Position numbers and translations under genes: made by a program. Positions 52,049-61,020 of a DNA stretch of 64,000 bases are shown here, in pieces (the stretch's first letter is position 1; each line of letters opens with the position of its first letter). Origin of the DNA: DASXAI01 sp963728985 (GTDB taxonomy: Bacteria; Actinomycetota; Acidimicrobiia; Acidimicrobiales; Ilumatobacteraceae); the NCBI GenBank assembly GCA_963728985.1, contig CAVSME010000009.1, forward strand, positions 1 through 64,000. The letters are read 5' to 3'. Below the pieces are notes generated by a model, which was not told the origin of the DNA, searched no databases, and worked only from the letters and a program-made list of their open reading frames with translations.

Positions 52049-52104
52049 CGGTTCACCGTAGCCGCCTTGGCCCGACGCACCGGTCGGCGCGAGGCTGCTG
52101 CGCC

Positions 52105-53301
52105 ATGCGGGGGCTCTACGTCGTGGCGGCGGTGACGATGGCCGGCGTGAGCTCGGTGTTCGTCCTCCTCGCCGAGCTGGAGCACCGGTACGACCTGCCG
52201 ACGTCCGGCCTGGGGTGGATCGCCGGATCGGCCTTCCTGGCGGCTCTGGCCACGCAGCTCACGCTGGCCCGCTACGCCGATCGCGGCCACGGGACGCTGC
52301 TGCTGCGCGCCGGCGTCGTGGCCGCGGCCGCGGGACTGCTGTGGTTCGCGGCGGCCACCAACCTGTGGGAGTTCGTCCTCGCCCGCGCCCTCCTCGGTGC
52401 CGGTGTCGGGATGATCATCCCGCCGGCGCGCCGGGCCATCGTGCTCACCGCCGGCGACAAGCAGGGCGAGCAGCTCGGTGTGTTCTACGCCGCCTACATC
52501 GCCGGGTTCGTGTTCGGGCCGCCGGTCGCTGGCGTCCTCACCGCCATCGGTGACGTGCGGCTGCCGTTCTTCGTCCTGGGCATCCTCGTCGCGCTCACGC
52601 TCTTCTCGCTCAGAGACCTCGAGATGCCTCCCGCCGTCGAGTCCGCCGATCCCACCGGCGCACCGTCGAAGCGCGTGCTGCGCCGCCTGATCGGCATGCG
52701 CAAGGTGGTGGCGGCGCTGCTCGTGATCGTGTCGTTCCGGTACTCGATCGGTGTGTTCGAGCCACTGTGGGCCACCTACCTCGACGACCTCGGGGCGTCG
52801 ACGTTCCTCATCACCCTCTCGCTCACCGGCTTCGCCCTCCCGATGCTGATCATCGCCAAGCGCGCCGGCCGCCTGTCCGATCGCTTCGGCCCGCGCGTCA
52901 CGTCCGTGGGCGCCGCGCTGGTGACGGCGCCGATCATGGCCGCCTACGGGTTCGTCAGCGCGGTCCCGATCATCATGCTCATGGCCCTGCCCCATGGGAT
53001 CATGGAGGCCATCCAGTCACCGGGCACGCAGGCGGCCGTGGCTGATGCCTCGCCCCACGAGGATGCCGCTGCCGCGCAGGGGCTGGGCGAGGCGGCGGGC
53101 TCGGCGGCCGCCGCCATCGGCGCGCTGACGGCGGCGCCGCTGTTCTCGTGGCTCGGCTCCGGACCGACGTGGCTCATCGCCGGGTTGACGATGACGGCGC
53201 TGCTCATCACCAGCGCGCTGCTCGACCCGCCGGTGCTCAAGCGCCGGCCGCCGACGGCGGTCCCCGCCGCCGAGCTGGCCGAGCTCAACCTGCTGGACTA
53301 G
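52105..53301 (+). CDS. MFS transporter
   Basis: Predicted 398 aa with 12 membrane segments from ATG 52105 (RGLYVVAAVTMAGVSSVFVLL). ARYADRGHGTLLLRAGVV and RLSDRFGPRVTSVG are the two MFS cytoplasmic loops. Drug or metabolite exporter; substrate unknown. Its stop codon lies inside the left arm of the palindromic element that follows. Confidence 0.92.
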   Translation: MRGLYVVAAVTMAGVSSVFVLLAELEHRYDLPTSGLGWIAGSAFLAALATQLTLARYADRGHGTLLLRAGVVAAAAGLLWFAAATNLWEFVLARALLGAGVGMIIPPARRAIVLTAGDKQGEQLGVFYAAYIAGFVFGPPVAGVLTAIGDVRLPFFVLGILVALTLFSLRDLEMPPAVESADPTGAPSKRVLRRLIGMRKVVAALLVIVSFRYSIGVFEPLWATYLDDLGASTFLITLSLTGFALPMLIIAKRAGRLSDRFGPRVTSVGAALVTAPIMAAYGFVSAVPIIMLMALPHGIMEAIQSPGTQAAVADASPHEDAAAAQGLGEAAGSAAAAIGALTAAPLFSWLGSGPTWLIAGLTMTALLITSALLDPPVLKRRPPTAVPAAELAELNLLD

Positions 53302-53404
53302 CAGGGTGCTGAAGTACGGCCCTCGGTGGTCAGCCGTCCCCCTCGCCACCCAGGTCAGAGGGCCGGCGCATACCACCGATCCGGGTACTTCAGCACCCTG
53401 CTAG
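53298..53404. repeat. 107-bp palindromic element E
   Basis: The outer arms CTAGCAGGGTGCTGAAGTAC (53298-53317) and its exact complement (53385-53404) are 20 bases each. Inside are shorter complementary pairs (CGGCCCTC with GAGGGCCG; CGGTGGT with ACCACCG). It begins with the MFS stop codon TAG. Confidence 0.9.
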
Positions 53405-53408
53405 CGCA

Positions 53409-54308
53409 CTAGCCGCCGGCGCGCTTGCGGGGATCGGTCGGGAAGGCCCCGGCGTCGAGGATGCGCTCGGAGATGGCGACGGCCCCGGCGGTGATCTTCT
53501 CGATGTCGGCACCCAATCGTTGGATCAGCGCCGTCTGGGAGGCGTCGGTGGCGCCCTCCAAGGCGGTGCGGATGGCGATGCCGTCGGCCGTGAGGGCCGG
53601 GCCGGCGGCCCAGCCCCGGCCTTCGAGCATGGCGAGGGCGGCATCGAGACGATCGGCGCTGAAGCCACGCGTGCCGCTGTACTCCCCCAGCCGGTAGCCG
53701 AGCCACAGCTCGGTGAGGACGTTCAACATCACCGCGTCGAACCCGGAGACGGCGGCGGCGGCGAGATGACCGTCGCCCCGGTGCTCGCGCACCAGCTCGG
53801 CGGCGCGCCACAGGCGGCCATGGGCGGTCTCGGGCAGCGGGAGTGCGCGCAGCGCGCTGAAGAGCGGGCGGCCGACCCCGTCGAGACCGTCCATGACGGC
53901 CAGCAGCGGGTCGGCCACGGCGGCGGCGTCGCGCTCGGACACGATGGCGGCCAGGCTCTCGGCGGCGCCTGCCGCGCGCGCCGCCAGCACGTCGTCTCTG
54001 GACGCCGCCGCCACACCCTGCTCGTAGACGGCGGTGAGGAGGCCGGGCTCGAAGACCCCGAACGTGGCCACCACGACGGCCGGTGCCGGTGCGCCGAGCG
54101 ACGCCGCCCGGCCCCACACGTACCCGTCGAAGAAGCCGAGGCCGAGCGCGACCAGACGATCGCTGGATGCCCGCGACCACCAGCCCTGCGTGGCGATCGG
54201 TTCGAGCGCGTCGCGAAGGCGGCGGGCCGTGGTGAGCGGCACCGCCGGTGCCGGGATCGGTTCGGCCAGCGGCGTCAGGTACGCCGCGGCGATGTCGTCG
54301 TAGCTCAC
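53409..54308 (-). CDS. SCO6745-like helical protein
   Basis: Predicted 299 aa, almost all helices: DALEPIATQGWWSRASSDRL, GLGFFDGYVWGRAASLG, VMLNVLTELWLGYRLG. Matches a widespread actinobacterial family of unknown function often beside VOC or oxidoreductase genes. Its GTG start overlaps the VOC stop by 4 bases (GTGA), so it is coupled. Confidence 0.85.
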   Translation of the reverse strand: MSYDDIAAAYLTPLAEPIPAPAVPLTTARRLRDALEPIATQGWWSRASSDRLVALGLGFFDGYVWGRAASLGAPAPAVVVATFGVFEPGLLTAVYEQGVAAASRDDVLAARAAGAAESLAAIVSERDAAAVADPLLAVMDGLDGVGRPLFSALRALPLPETAHGRLWRAAELVREHRGDGHLAAAAVSGFDAVMLNVLTELWLGYRLGEYSGTRGFSADRLDAALAMLEGRGWAAGPALTADGIAIRTALEGATDASQTALIQRLGADIEKITAGAVAISERILDAGAFPTDPRKRAGG

Positions 54309-54709
54309 TCCGCGGCCAGGAACTCGACCCAGTTGCCGTCCGGATCCTCGACCATCGCGATCGACGTTCCCGGACGGATGGTCGTGACCGGGATGGCCAC
54401 CTTGTAGCCCCCGGCCTCGCACGTGGCGACGATCTCGTCGAGGTTCGACACCGAGATGGTCCAGTACCGGTAGCCGTTGGCCCCGATGATGCCGCCGCCC
54501 GGGTTCTCGGCCTTGGGGCCCCGCTCGGAATTGACGAGCTTGATCATCGACGTCCCGCACATCAAGCGCCACATGTGCATGCCGCCGGGCATGTCCATCT
54601 CGCCGACCTGCTCGAAGCCGAGGGTGTCACGGTAGAAGGCGAGCGACTTCTCCGGGTCCTTCACGTGGATGCCGAGGTCGATGGAGTCCTTCGTCAGTTG
54701 GACGGTCAT
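54305..54709 (-). CDS. VOC (glyoxalase) family protein
   Basis: Predicted 134 aa: IDLGIHVKDPEKSLAFYRDTLG, MHMWRLMCGTSMIKL, YWTISVSNLDEIVATCEAGG and MVEDPDGNWVEF, with His, His and Glu at VOC metal positions. Upstream partner of the SCO6745-like gene; small epimerase or dioxygenase-like. Confidence 0.9.
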   Translation of the reverse strand: MTVQLTKDSIDLGIHVKDPEKSLAFYRDTLGFEQVGEMDMPGGMHMWRLMCGTSMIKLVNSERGPKAENPGGGIIGANGYRYWTISVSNLDEIVATCEAGGYKVAIPVTTIRPGTSIAMVEDPDGNWVEFLAAE

Positions 54710-54729
54710 GCGCAGGTTGTATCGCTAAT

Positions 54730-55531
54730 TCAGCGACCGCGGAAGTTCGGCTCGCGCTTCTCCAGGAACGAGTGCACGCCCTCCATGTGGTCGTCGGTCT
54801 CCCAGAGCACGTCGCCGACGGCCTGCTGGTACTCGCCGAGGGACTTCCAGTCGTTGCCCAGCCCGAGGTGGATCGACCGCTTGACGAGCTGCTGGGCCAG
54901 CGGCGGGCCGGCAGCGATCTTGCGAGCCATCTTGTACGTCTCGGCCATCAGGTCGTCGCCCCGCACCACCTTGGTGACGAGGCCGATGCGCAAGGCCTCC
55001 TCGGCGTCGACCAGGTCGCCGGTCAGCGTCAGCTCGTACGCCTTCGACAGCCCGACCAGGTGGCGGAGGATGAACGTGCCGCCGATCGTGCCCATCACGC
55101 CGCGGCGCACGAAGAACCAACCGAACTTGGCCCGGTCGGAGGCGATGCGGATGTCGCAGTAGAGGGCGATGTCCATGCCGTAGCCGACGGCCGGCCCGTT
55201 GACTGCGGCGATCGTGGGCTTCTCGAGGGCGAAGATCTCGATCGAGCGAGGCCTCGCCCTCCTTGATGCGGCGGATTTGGCGCTCGTTCTTGCGGGTGGC
55301 CCGGTCCTCGGCCAGGAAGATGGCCTGGAAGTCGTCGCCCGCACAGAACCCGCGGCCCTCGCCGGTGATGACGAGGCAGCGCACGGCGTCGTTGTGGCGG
55401 ACGTCGTCGAGCACGTCGAACATCTCCACGCTGCTCTGCGGTCGCAGCGCGTTCATGACCTCGGGACGGGCGATGGTCAGGGTGGCGACGCCGTCGTCGG
55501 CGACGTCGTAGCGGAGATCTTCGTAGGTCAT
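54730..55531 (-). pseudogene. Enoyl-CoA hydratase (crotonase), one frameshift
   Basis: Starts ATG 55531 (TYEDLRYDVADDGVATLTI). GRGFCAGDDFQAIF (oxyanion hole), then near 55248 the frame shifts and IEIFALEKPTIAAVNGPAVG continues with FVRRGVMGTIGGTFILRHL. Dropping one C gives 266 aa. Together with the other crotonase gene (45290) it suggests enoyl-CoA turnover by beta-oxidation-like steps. Confidence 0.88.
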
Positions 55532-55603
55532 GGCCTCCAGGTTCGCTCCCTGGTCGGTGTCGGAGCAAGGTGCCGGTACCGTCGGGGTGATGAGGGCGCG
55601 CCA

Positions 55604-57259
55604 ATGACCGACCGTGCCAGCGACGCGGTGGCGTTCCCGGCACTGGACGACAGCCAGATCGCCGTCATCGCCGCCTACGGCGAGCGCCGGGCAGTGACCG
55701 TCGGCGAGGTGATGTTCTCGCCACGCGACGCCCAGTACGACTTCATCGTCATCGTCTCCGGTGCCATCGAGATCCTCGGCACCGACGCCGCCGGTGGCGA
55801 GGTGGTGATCACCCGCCATGGCCCCCGCCGCTTCCTCGGCGAAGTGAGCTTGCTCACTCGCCAGCGGCCGTACCTGACGGCGCGCGTCGTCGAGGCCGGC
55901 GAGGTCATCGTGGTGCCGGCCGAGGTCTTCCGCGCCCATGTCGTGGCCGACGCCCGGGTGAGCGATGTGATCCTGGAGGCGTACCTCGCCCGCCGCGCCG
56001 TGCTCCTCGCCAGCGCCGCCGAGACGCTGCTGATCGTCGGCTCGGAGTTCTCGCCGGAGTCGATGGCGCTGCGCGAGTACGCCGCCCGCAACCGCCTGCC
56101 GCATCGATGGATCGACGCCGACGTCCAGAGCGACGTGGCCACGCTGCTCGACCGGCTCGGCGTGACCGTGGCCGAGCTGCCGATCGCCATCCTCCCCGAG
56201 GGGGTGCTCCGGCGGGCCACGCCGGGCGTGCTGGCGTCCGAGCTGGGTCTCACGGTCGACTCGGTACCGGACCGCTGCTTCGACGTGGTGGTCGTGGGCG
56301 CCGGTCCCGCTGGCCTGGCGGCGTCGGTCTACGCCGCCTCCGAGGGGCTGCGCACACTCACCGTGGATTCGGTGGCGGCCGGCGGGCAGGCCGCCACCAG
56401 CTCGCGGATCGAGAACTACCTCGGCTTCCCGACGGGCATCTCCGGCGGCGACCTCACCAACCGCGCCGTCATCCAGGCCGAGAAGTTCGGCGCCGTGCTC
56501 ACCAGCCCGTGCGCCGTCACCGGGCTGACCGACCGTGCCGGGCACCTCGTGGCCACGCTGGCCGATGGGACGGAGGTGGCGGGCCGGGCCATGGTGGCGG
56601 CCACCGGCGCCCACTACCGGCGGCTGCCGGTGCCCGACCTCGACCGCTTCGAGTCGGTCGGCGTCTACTACGCGGCGACCGAGCTCGAGGTCCGGGCGTG
56701 TGCCGGCGCGCACGTGGTGGTGGTGGGCGGCGGCAACTCGGCCGGCCAGGCGGCCATGTTCCTCGCCCAGTCCGGCTCCGAGGTGTGCGTCGTGGTGCGC
56801 CGCGACCTGTCGGCCACGATGTCGAACTACCTCGTGGACCGCATCAACAGCCACCCGCGCGTGCGGGTCCACACGGGCTCGAACGTGACCGGTCTGTACG
56901 GCGATCGGGTCCTGGAGCAGGTCACCGTCACCGGGCCCGACGGGAACGCCGAGACCGTGGCGTGCGCCGGGTTGTTCTCGTTCATCGGCGCCACGCCCAA
57001 CAGCGACTGGATGCGCGGGGTGGCCGCTGACGACAAGGGCTTCGTGCTGACCGACCGGTCGCTCGACCCGGACTCGCTCGGTGAGGCGTGGACCGCGCTC
57101 AACCGGCGGCCACTGCCGTACGAGACGAGCCGGCCCGGGCTGTTCGCGGTGGGCGATCTGCGCGCTGGTTCGATGAAGCGGGTGGCGGCGGCCGTGGGCG
57201 AGGGGTCGGCGGCCATCCGGTCCGTGCACGAGCACCTGGCGCTGGTCCCGGACGTCTGA
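55604..57259 (+). CDS. cNMP-binding / thioredoxin-reductase-like FAD oxidoreductase
   Basis: Predicted 551 aa from ATG 55604. About 1-135 is a cyclic-nucleotide-binding fold (YDFIVIVSGAIEILG, GPRRFLGEVSLLTRQRPY). About 140-215 is a thioredoxin/glutaredoxin-like piece (TLLIVGSEFSPESMALREYA), without a C-x-x-C. About 225-551 is thioredoxin-reductase-like, with FAD-binding GAGPAG, NAD-binding GGGNSA and a late GLFAVGDLRAGSMKRVAAA; the usual C-A-T-C is replaced by YYAATELE. It can bind flavin and nucleotide but cannot pass electrons through a Cys pair in the normal way. Function unknown. Confidence 0.88.
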   Translation: MTDRASDAVAFPALDDSQIAVIAAYGERRAVTVGEVMFSPRDAQYDFIVIVSGAIEILGTDAAGGEVVITRHGPRRFLGEVSLLTRQRPYLTARVVEAGEVIVVPAEVFRAHVVADARVSDVILEAYLARRAVLLASAAETLLIVGSEFSPESMALREYAARNRLPHRWIDADVQSDVATLLDRLGVTVAELPIAILPEGVLRRATPGVLASELGLTVDSVPDRCFDVVVVGAGPAGLAASVYAASEGLRTLTVDSVAAGGQAATSSRIENYLGFPTGISGGDLTNRAVIQAEKFGAVLTSPCAVTGLTDRAGHLVATLADGTEVAGRAMVAATGAHYRRLPVPDLDRFESVGVYYAATELEVRACAGAHVVVVGGGNSAGQAAMFLAQSGSEVCVVVRRDLSATMSNYLVDRINSHPRVRVHTGSNVTGLYGDRVLEQVTVTGPDGNAETVACAGLFSFIGATPNSDWMRGVAADDKGFVLTDRSLDPDSLGEAWTALNRRPLPYETSRPGLFAVGDLRAGSMKRVAAAVGEGSAAIRSVHEHLALVPDV

Positions 57260-57297
57260 TGCCGCCCGCCGTCCGCCCCCGCCAGACCCTCCAACAA

Positions 57298-57356
57298 TGG
57301 GTGCGAATCCGTGCATGGGTGCGAGACGACCCGCCAGGCGGGTCATCTCGCACCCA
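57298..57356 (+). repeat. Repeat B, copy 2 (59 bp)
   Basis: Aligns end to end with 36204-36262. Here the inner box is GTGCGAGA and the inverted one TCTCGCAC. Confidence 0.85.
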
Positions 57357-57395
57357 TTGCCCCGGTCGGGGCGCCACCGGACGGCGAGGCCGCCC

Positions 57396-58418
57396 GTGAT
57401 CAGCCGGCCGCTCGGGGCGACGGGCCTCTCGGTGTCGCCGCTGTGCCTGGGGACGATGATGTTCGGGGCCTGGGGGGCGACGACCGAGGCCGAGTGCGGC
57501 CCCATCCTCCACGCCGCCCTCGACGCCGGCATCAACACGATCGACACGGCCGACATCTACTCCTTCGGCGAGGCCGAGGAGTTCGTCGGTCGGGCGCTGC
57601 GAGGCCGGCGCGACGACGTGGTGCTGGCGACCAAGTTCGGGAACCCGATGTCGGACGACCCGGCCCAGCGGGGCGCGTCCCGGCGGTGGATGCACCAGGC
57701 GGTCGAGGACAGCCTGCGCCGTCTCGGCACCGACCGCATCGACCTGTTCCAGGTGCACCGGCCCGATCCCGACACGGACGTCGACGAGACGCTGGCGGCG
57801 CTGGGCGAGCTGGTCGACCAGGGCAAGATCCGCGCCTTCGGGACGTCGACGTTCCCGGCCTCGTCGCTCGTCTCGGCGGCATGGGCGGCCTCGCGAGGCG
57901 GGCGGCGGCCGTTCGCCACGGAGCAGCCGCCGTACTCCGTCTTCAACCGGGGCATCGAGGCCGAAGTCCTGCCCGTGTGCCAGCAGCTCGAGCTGGGCGT
58001 GCTGGTGTGGGCGCCGCTCAACGGCGGCTGGCTGACCGGCAAGTACCGGCGGGGTGCGGCAGTGCCTCCGGATGCACGCGGCGTGCGGGAGGCGGAGCAC
58101 TTCGATCTGCACGCGGCGGCGGCCGAGGAGAAGCTGTCGCTGGTGGAGGAGCTGCTGGTGCTGGCCGCCGAGTGTGCGCTGCCGCTGCCGCACCTGGCCC
58201 TCGGGTTCGTGCTCGCTCATCCGGCGGTCACCGCCGCCATCATCGGCCCCCGCACGCTGTCGCAGTTGGAGTCGGCGCTGGGAGCGGACGAGGTCCGGTT
58301 GGAGCCCGCGGTGCTCGACCGCATCGACGCCCTGGTCGCCCCCGGTCGCAACCTCAACCCGGCCGACGCCGGCTACGTGCCCCCAGCCCTGGCCGATCCC
58401 GCACTGCGCCGCCGCTGA
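57396..58418 (+). CDS. Aldo/keto reductase
   Basis: Predicted 340 aa from GTG 57396. Catalytic tetrad visible: Asp and Tyr in INTIDTADIYSFGEAE, Lys in VLATKFG, His in FQVHRPDP. GTSTFPASSL and LGVLVWAPLNGGWLTGKYRRG fit AKR/yakC-type reductases. NADPH-dependent carbonyl reductase, substrate unknown. The hypothetical Cys-rich gene follows 25 bases later. Confidence 0.93.
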   Translation: MISRPLGATGLSVSPLCLGTMMFGAWGATTEAECGPILHAALDAGINTIDTADIYSFGEAEEFVGRALRGRRDDVVLATKFGNPMSDDPAQRGASRRWMHQAVEDSLRRLGTDRIDLFQVHRPDPDTDVDETLAALGELVDQGKIRAFGTSTFPASSLVSAAWAASRGGRRPFATEQPPYSVFNRGIEAEVLPVCQQLELGVLVWAPLNGGWLTGKYRRGAAVPPDARGVREAEHFDLHAAAAEEKLSLVEELLVLAAECALPLPHLALGFVLAHPAVTAAIIGPRTLSQLESALGADEVRLEPAVLDRIDALVAPGRNLNPADAGYVPPALADPALRRR

Positions 58419-58443
58419 AGCCGCCGCCTCCTACGCTCGCGCC

Positions 58444-59094
58444 GTGAAGCAAGTGGAGATCGACGGTGGGAGCACGGTCTGGCGGTTCGATGCCGACTTC
58501 CTCGACTCGCGCTGGACGTGCATCTGGGGCCGGGGTTGCCTGGGCATCGAGGACGAGCCGGCGCCTGAGCTCGGCCGGGGATGCTGCTCGGTCGGGGCCG
58601 AGCTGGAGGACGAGCACGAAGCCCGCATGATCGCGGCACTAGCGGCGACGCTGAAGCCCGAGCGCTTCGAACACCACGACGATGCCCAAGCCGGCGGCAT
58701 CTTCCGCGACGACGAACGAAACGCCACCCGCGTCGTCGACGGTGCCTGCATCTTCCTCAACCGCCCGGGCTTCGAGGGCGGCGCCGGGTGCGCGTTGCAC
58801 CTGGCCGCCGTCGACGCCGGCGAGTCCCCGATGGACTGGAAGCCGTCGGTGTGCTGGCAGCTGCCGATCCGGGTCGACTGGGAACGGAAGGACGAGCGGA
58901 CCGAGATCGCGACCGTGCGCCGGTGGAGCCGGGCCGATTGGGGCGAGGAAGGCGAGACCATGGCCTGGTGCTGCACCGAGGGGACGCTCGCCTACGTCGG
59001 CGACGAGCGCGTCGTCGACTCGCTGCGCCCCGAGATCGAGGAGATCGTGGGCCGCCCCGTCTACGTTGCGCTGCGCGAACGGCTGACGTCATAG
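58444..59094 (+). CDS. Cys-rich conserved hypothetical protein
   Basis: Predicted 216 aa from GTG 58444. Cys are grouped: WTCIWGRGCLG, GRGCCSVGAE, GACIFLNRPGFEGGAGCALH, VCWQLPI and AWCCTEG. The pattern resembles DUF3109/YkgJ-type iron or zinc cluster proteins, but motifs do not match enough to name it. In tandem with the aldo/keto reductase and the SDR gene (10-25 base gaps), probably one operon. Confidence 0.7.
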   Translation: MKQVEIDGGSTVWRFDADFLDSRWTCIWGRGCLGIEDEPAPELGRGCCSVGAELEDEHEARMIAALAATLKPERFEHHDDAQAGGIFRDDERNATRVVDGACIFLNRPGFEGGAGCALHLAAVDAGESPMDWKPSVCWQLPIRVDWERKDERTEIATVRRWSRADWGEEGETMAWCCTEGTLAYVGDERVVDSLRPEIEEIVGRPVYVALRERLTS

Positions 59095-59104
59095 GGTCGC
59101 TCCC

Positions 59105-59893
59105 ATGGATCCCAAGGGGAAGATCGCGGTCGTCACCGGCGCTGCCGGCGGCATCGGGGGCGCGCTGGTGCAGGCGCTCCTGCAGGCCGGCGCGAGCAAG
59201 GTGGTCGCCACCGACATCAGGGCGGACGGGTTGCCGAGCGGCGACAACATCGTGCCTCGCACCCTCGACGTCGCCGACAACGACGCCACGCAGGCCCTGG
59301 TCGACTCGATCGAGTCCGAGCTCGGGCCGATCGACTTCTGGTTCGCCAACGCCGGGGTCGCCGGCGGTGGTGGCGCCGACGCCCCTGACGCCACGTGGGA
59401 TCTCCAGTGGCGGGTCAACGTGCTCGCCCATGCCTACGCGGTGCGGGCCCTGCTGCCGGGCTGGCTGGCCCGAGGCGAGGGTCACCTCATCACCACGGCG
59501 TCGATGGCCGGCATCCTCACGTCGCTGGGCGACGGTGTGTACGCCGCCACCAAGCACGCCGCCGTCGGGTTCGCCGAGTGGATGGCCATCACGTACGCCG
59601 ATCAGGGCATCAAGGTGTCGTGCATCTGCCCGGGCGCGGTGGACACGGCCATGTTGCGTGGCGGCGCAGGCGGCGATGCCGGCCGGGCCAGCGCCGTGAT
59701 CGGCGGCGGCGAGGTGCTGCCGCCCGACCAGGCGGCCGCCCGCGTGATCGATGCGATCAAGAACGATCAGTTCCTGATCCTCACCCACCCCGAGATGCAG
59801 ACCTTCATCGAGCGCAAGGCCGCCGATCCGCAGCGCTGGATCAAGGGCATGGCCCGCCTCTGGGGCCGGGCTCAGGAGCTCCTCAAAGACTGA
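59105..59893 (+). CDS. SDR family oxidoreductase
   Basis: Predicted 262 aa. VTGAAGGIGGALVQALLQAGASKV (cofactor loop), FWFANAGVAGGGGAD, catalytic Ser in ITTASMAGIL and Tyr-x-x-x-Lys in VYAATKHAAVGFAEW. Substrate unknown. The stop overlaps the convergent phosphotransferase gene by 11 bases. Confidence 0.92.
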   Translation: MDPKGKIAVVTGAAGGIGGALVQALLQAGASKVVATDIRADGLPSGDNIVPRTLDVADNDATQALVDSIESELGPIDFWFANAGVAGGGGADAPDATWDLQWRVNVLAHAYAVRALLPGWLARGEGHLITTASMAGILTSLGDGVYAATKHAAVGFAEWMAITYADQGIKVSCICPGAVDTAMLRGGAGGDAGRASAVIGGGEVLPPDQAAARVIDAIKNDQFLILTHPEMQTFIERKAADPQRWIKGMARLWGRAQELLKD

Positions 59894-60959
59894 GGTTGTC
59901 GAGCAGCGTGGACGCGCCCTCGGCCAGGACCGGCAGGCGGTCGGCGATCACCGCCATGCGGGGATCGGTGCTCTCCCCCTTCTTCCACCGGTTGTGCAGC
60001 TGCTGGATCACCACGCCCGTCTTCCACTGGGCGAACGCCTCGTACCAACCCACCGACGACAGGTCGATGCCGGTCCTCTCGGCGTAGCGCGCCGTGATCT
60101 CGGCGCGCGTCGGCAGCCCCATGTGCAGGAGACCCTCGTGGCTCACCCGTCGCGCCTCGGGCGGATCGGTCGGGTCGGGCCAGTAGTTCAGCAGCGTCCC
60201 CAGGTCGACGAGCGGCTCGCCCAGCGTGGTCATGTCCCAGTCGAAGATGGACTGCACCCGATCGGGGTCGGCGGGATCGAACTGGCAATTGTCGAGCTTC
60301 AGGTCGTTGTGCACGATCGAGACTCGGGTGGCGGTCGGCACCGACGCCGCCAGACGGACCGGCACCTCGTCCATGAGGGGCGGCCCGTCGTCGGGCCGCA
60401 CGAGATCCCAGCGGGTCTTCCACCCGGCCACCTGACGGGCGGCGAAGCCATCGGGCTTGCCGAGGTCGCTGAGGTCGTTGGCGGCGGGATCGAGCAGGTG
60501 CATGTCGGCCATGGCGTCGACGAGAGCGAAGCTGATGCGGCGGCCCACGTCGCGGTGCTGGGCCATCGAGCGGGGGATGACGCTCCGGATGACCTCGCCG
60601 TGGCGCCGTTGCATCACCACGAAGTCGGCCCCGATCACGTCCTTGTCATCGCAGAACACGTACGCGCGTGGCGCCCGGTCGAAGTTGCGCCACAGCCGTG
60701 ACAGCACCTTGAACTCGCGGCGCATGTCGTGCGCCCCGGGGGCGACCACGCCGAACGGCGGCCGGCGCAGGACGAGCTCGTCGTCGCCGAAGCGCAGCAG
60801 ATATGTGAGGTTGGCGGCACCGCTCGGGAACTGCAGCACCGTCAACGGGCCGGCCAGCTCGGGCACGTGCTCTTTCATGTAGGACTCGAGCGAGTCCCAG
60901 TCCAGCTCCTCGCCGGGCCGGACGGCGGCCAGCTCCGGCGGCTCGATCGTGTCCGTCAT
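59883..60959 (-). CDS. Aminoglycoside-phosphotransferase-like (APH/ACAD10-type) protein
   Basis: Predicted 358 aa. Kinase-like fold with VSIVHNDLKLDN (H-x-D-x-x-x-x-N catalytic loop) and IFDWDMTTLGEP (metal-binding DWD), FPSGAANLTYLLRF for the nucleotide-binding loop. Such proteins beside CoA catabolism genes are thought to phosphorylate acyl-CoA hydroxyls, as in ACAD10/11. Divergent from the first P450, and convergent with the SDR. Confidence 0.92.
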   Translation of the reverse strand: MTDTIEPPELAAVRPGEELDWDSLESYMKEHVPELAGPLTVLQFPSGAANLTYLLRFGDDELVLRRPPFGVVAPGAHDMRREFKVLSRLWRNFDRAPRAYVFCDDKDVIGADFVVMQRRHGEVIRSVIPRSMAQHRDVGRRISFALVDAMADMHLLDPAANDLSDLGKPDGFAARQVAGWKTRWDLVRPDDGPPLMDEVPVRLAASVPTATRVSIVHNDLKLDNCQFDPADPDRVQSIFDWDMTTLGEPLVDLGTLLNYWPDPTDPPEARRVSHEGLLHMGLPTRAEITARYAERTGIDLSSVGWYEAFAQWKTGVVIQQLHNRWKKGESTDPRMAVIADRLPVLAEGASTLLDNLSL

Positions 60960-61020
60960 CGGCGCTCCTCCAAGTGCAAGGAGGGTGGCACGGAGGGGTC
61001 CATCTGGTCAAAGCTCTGGC

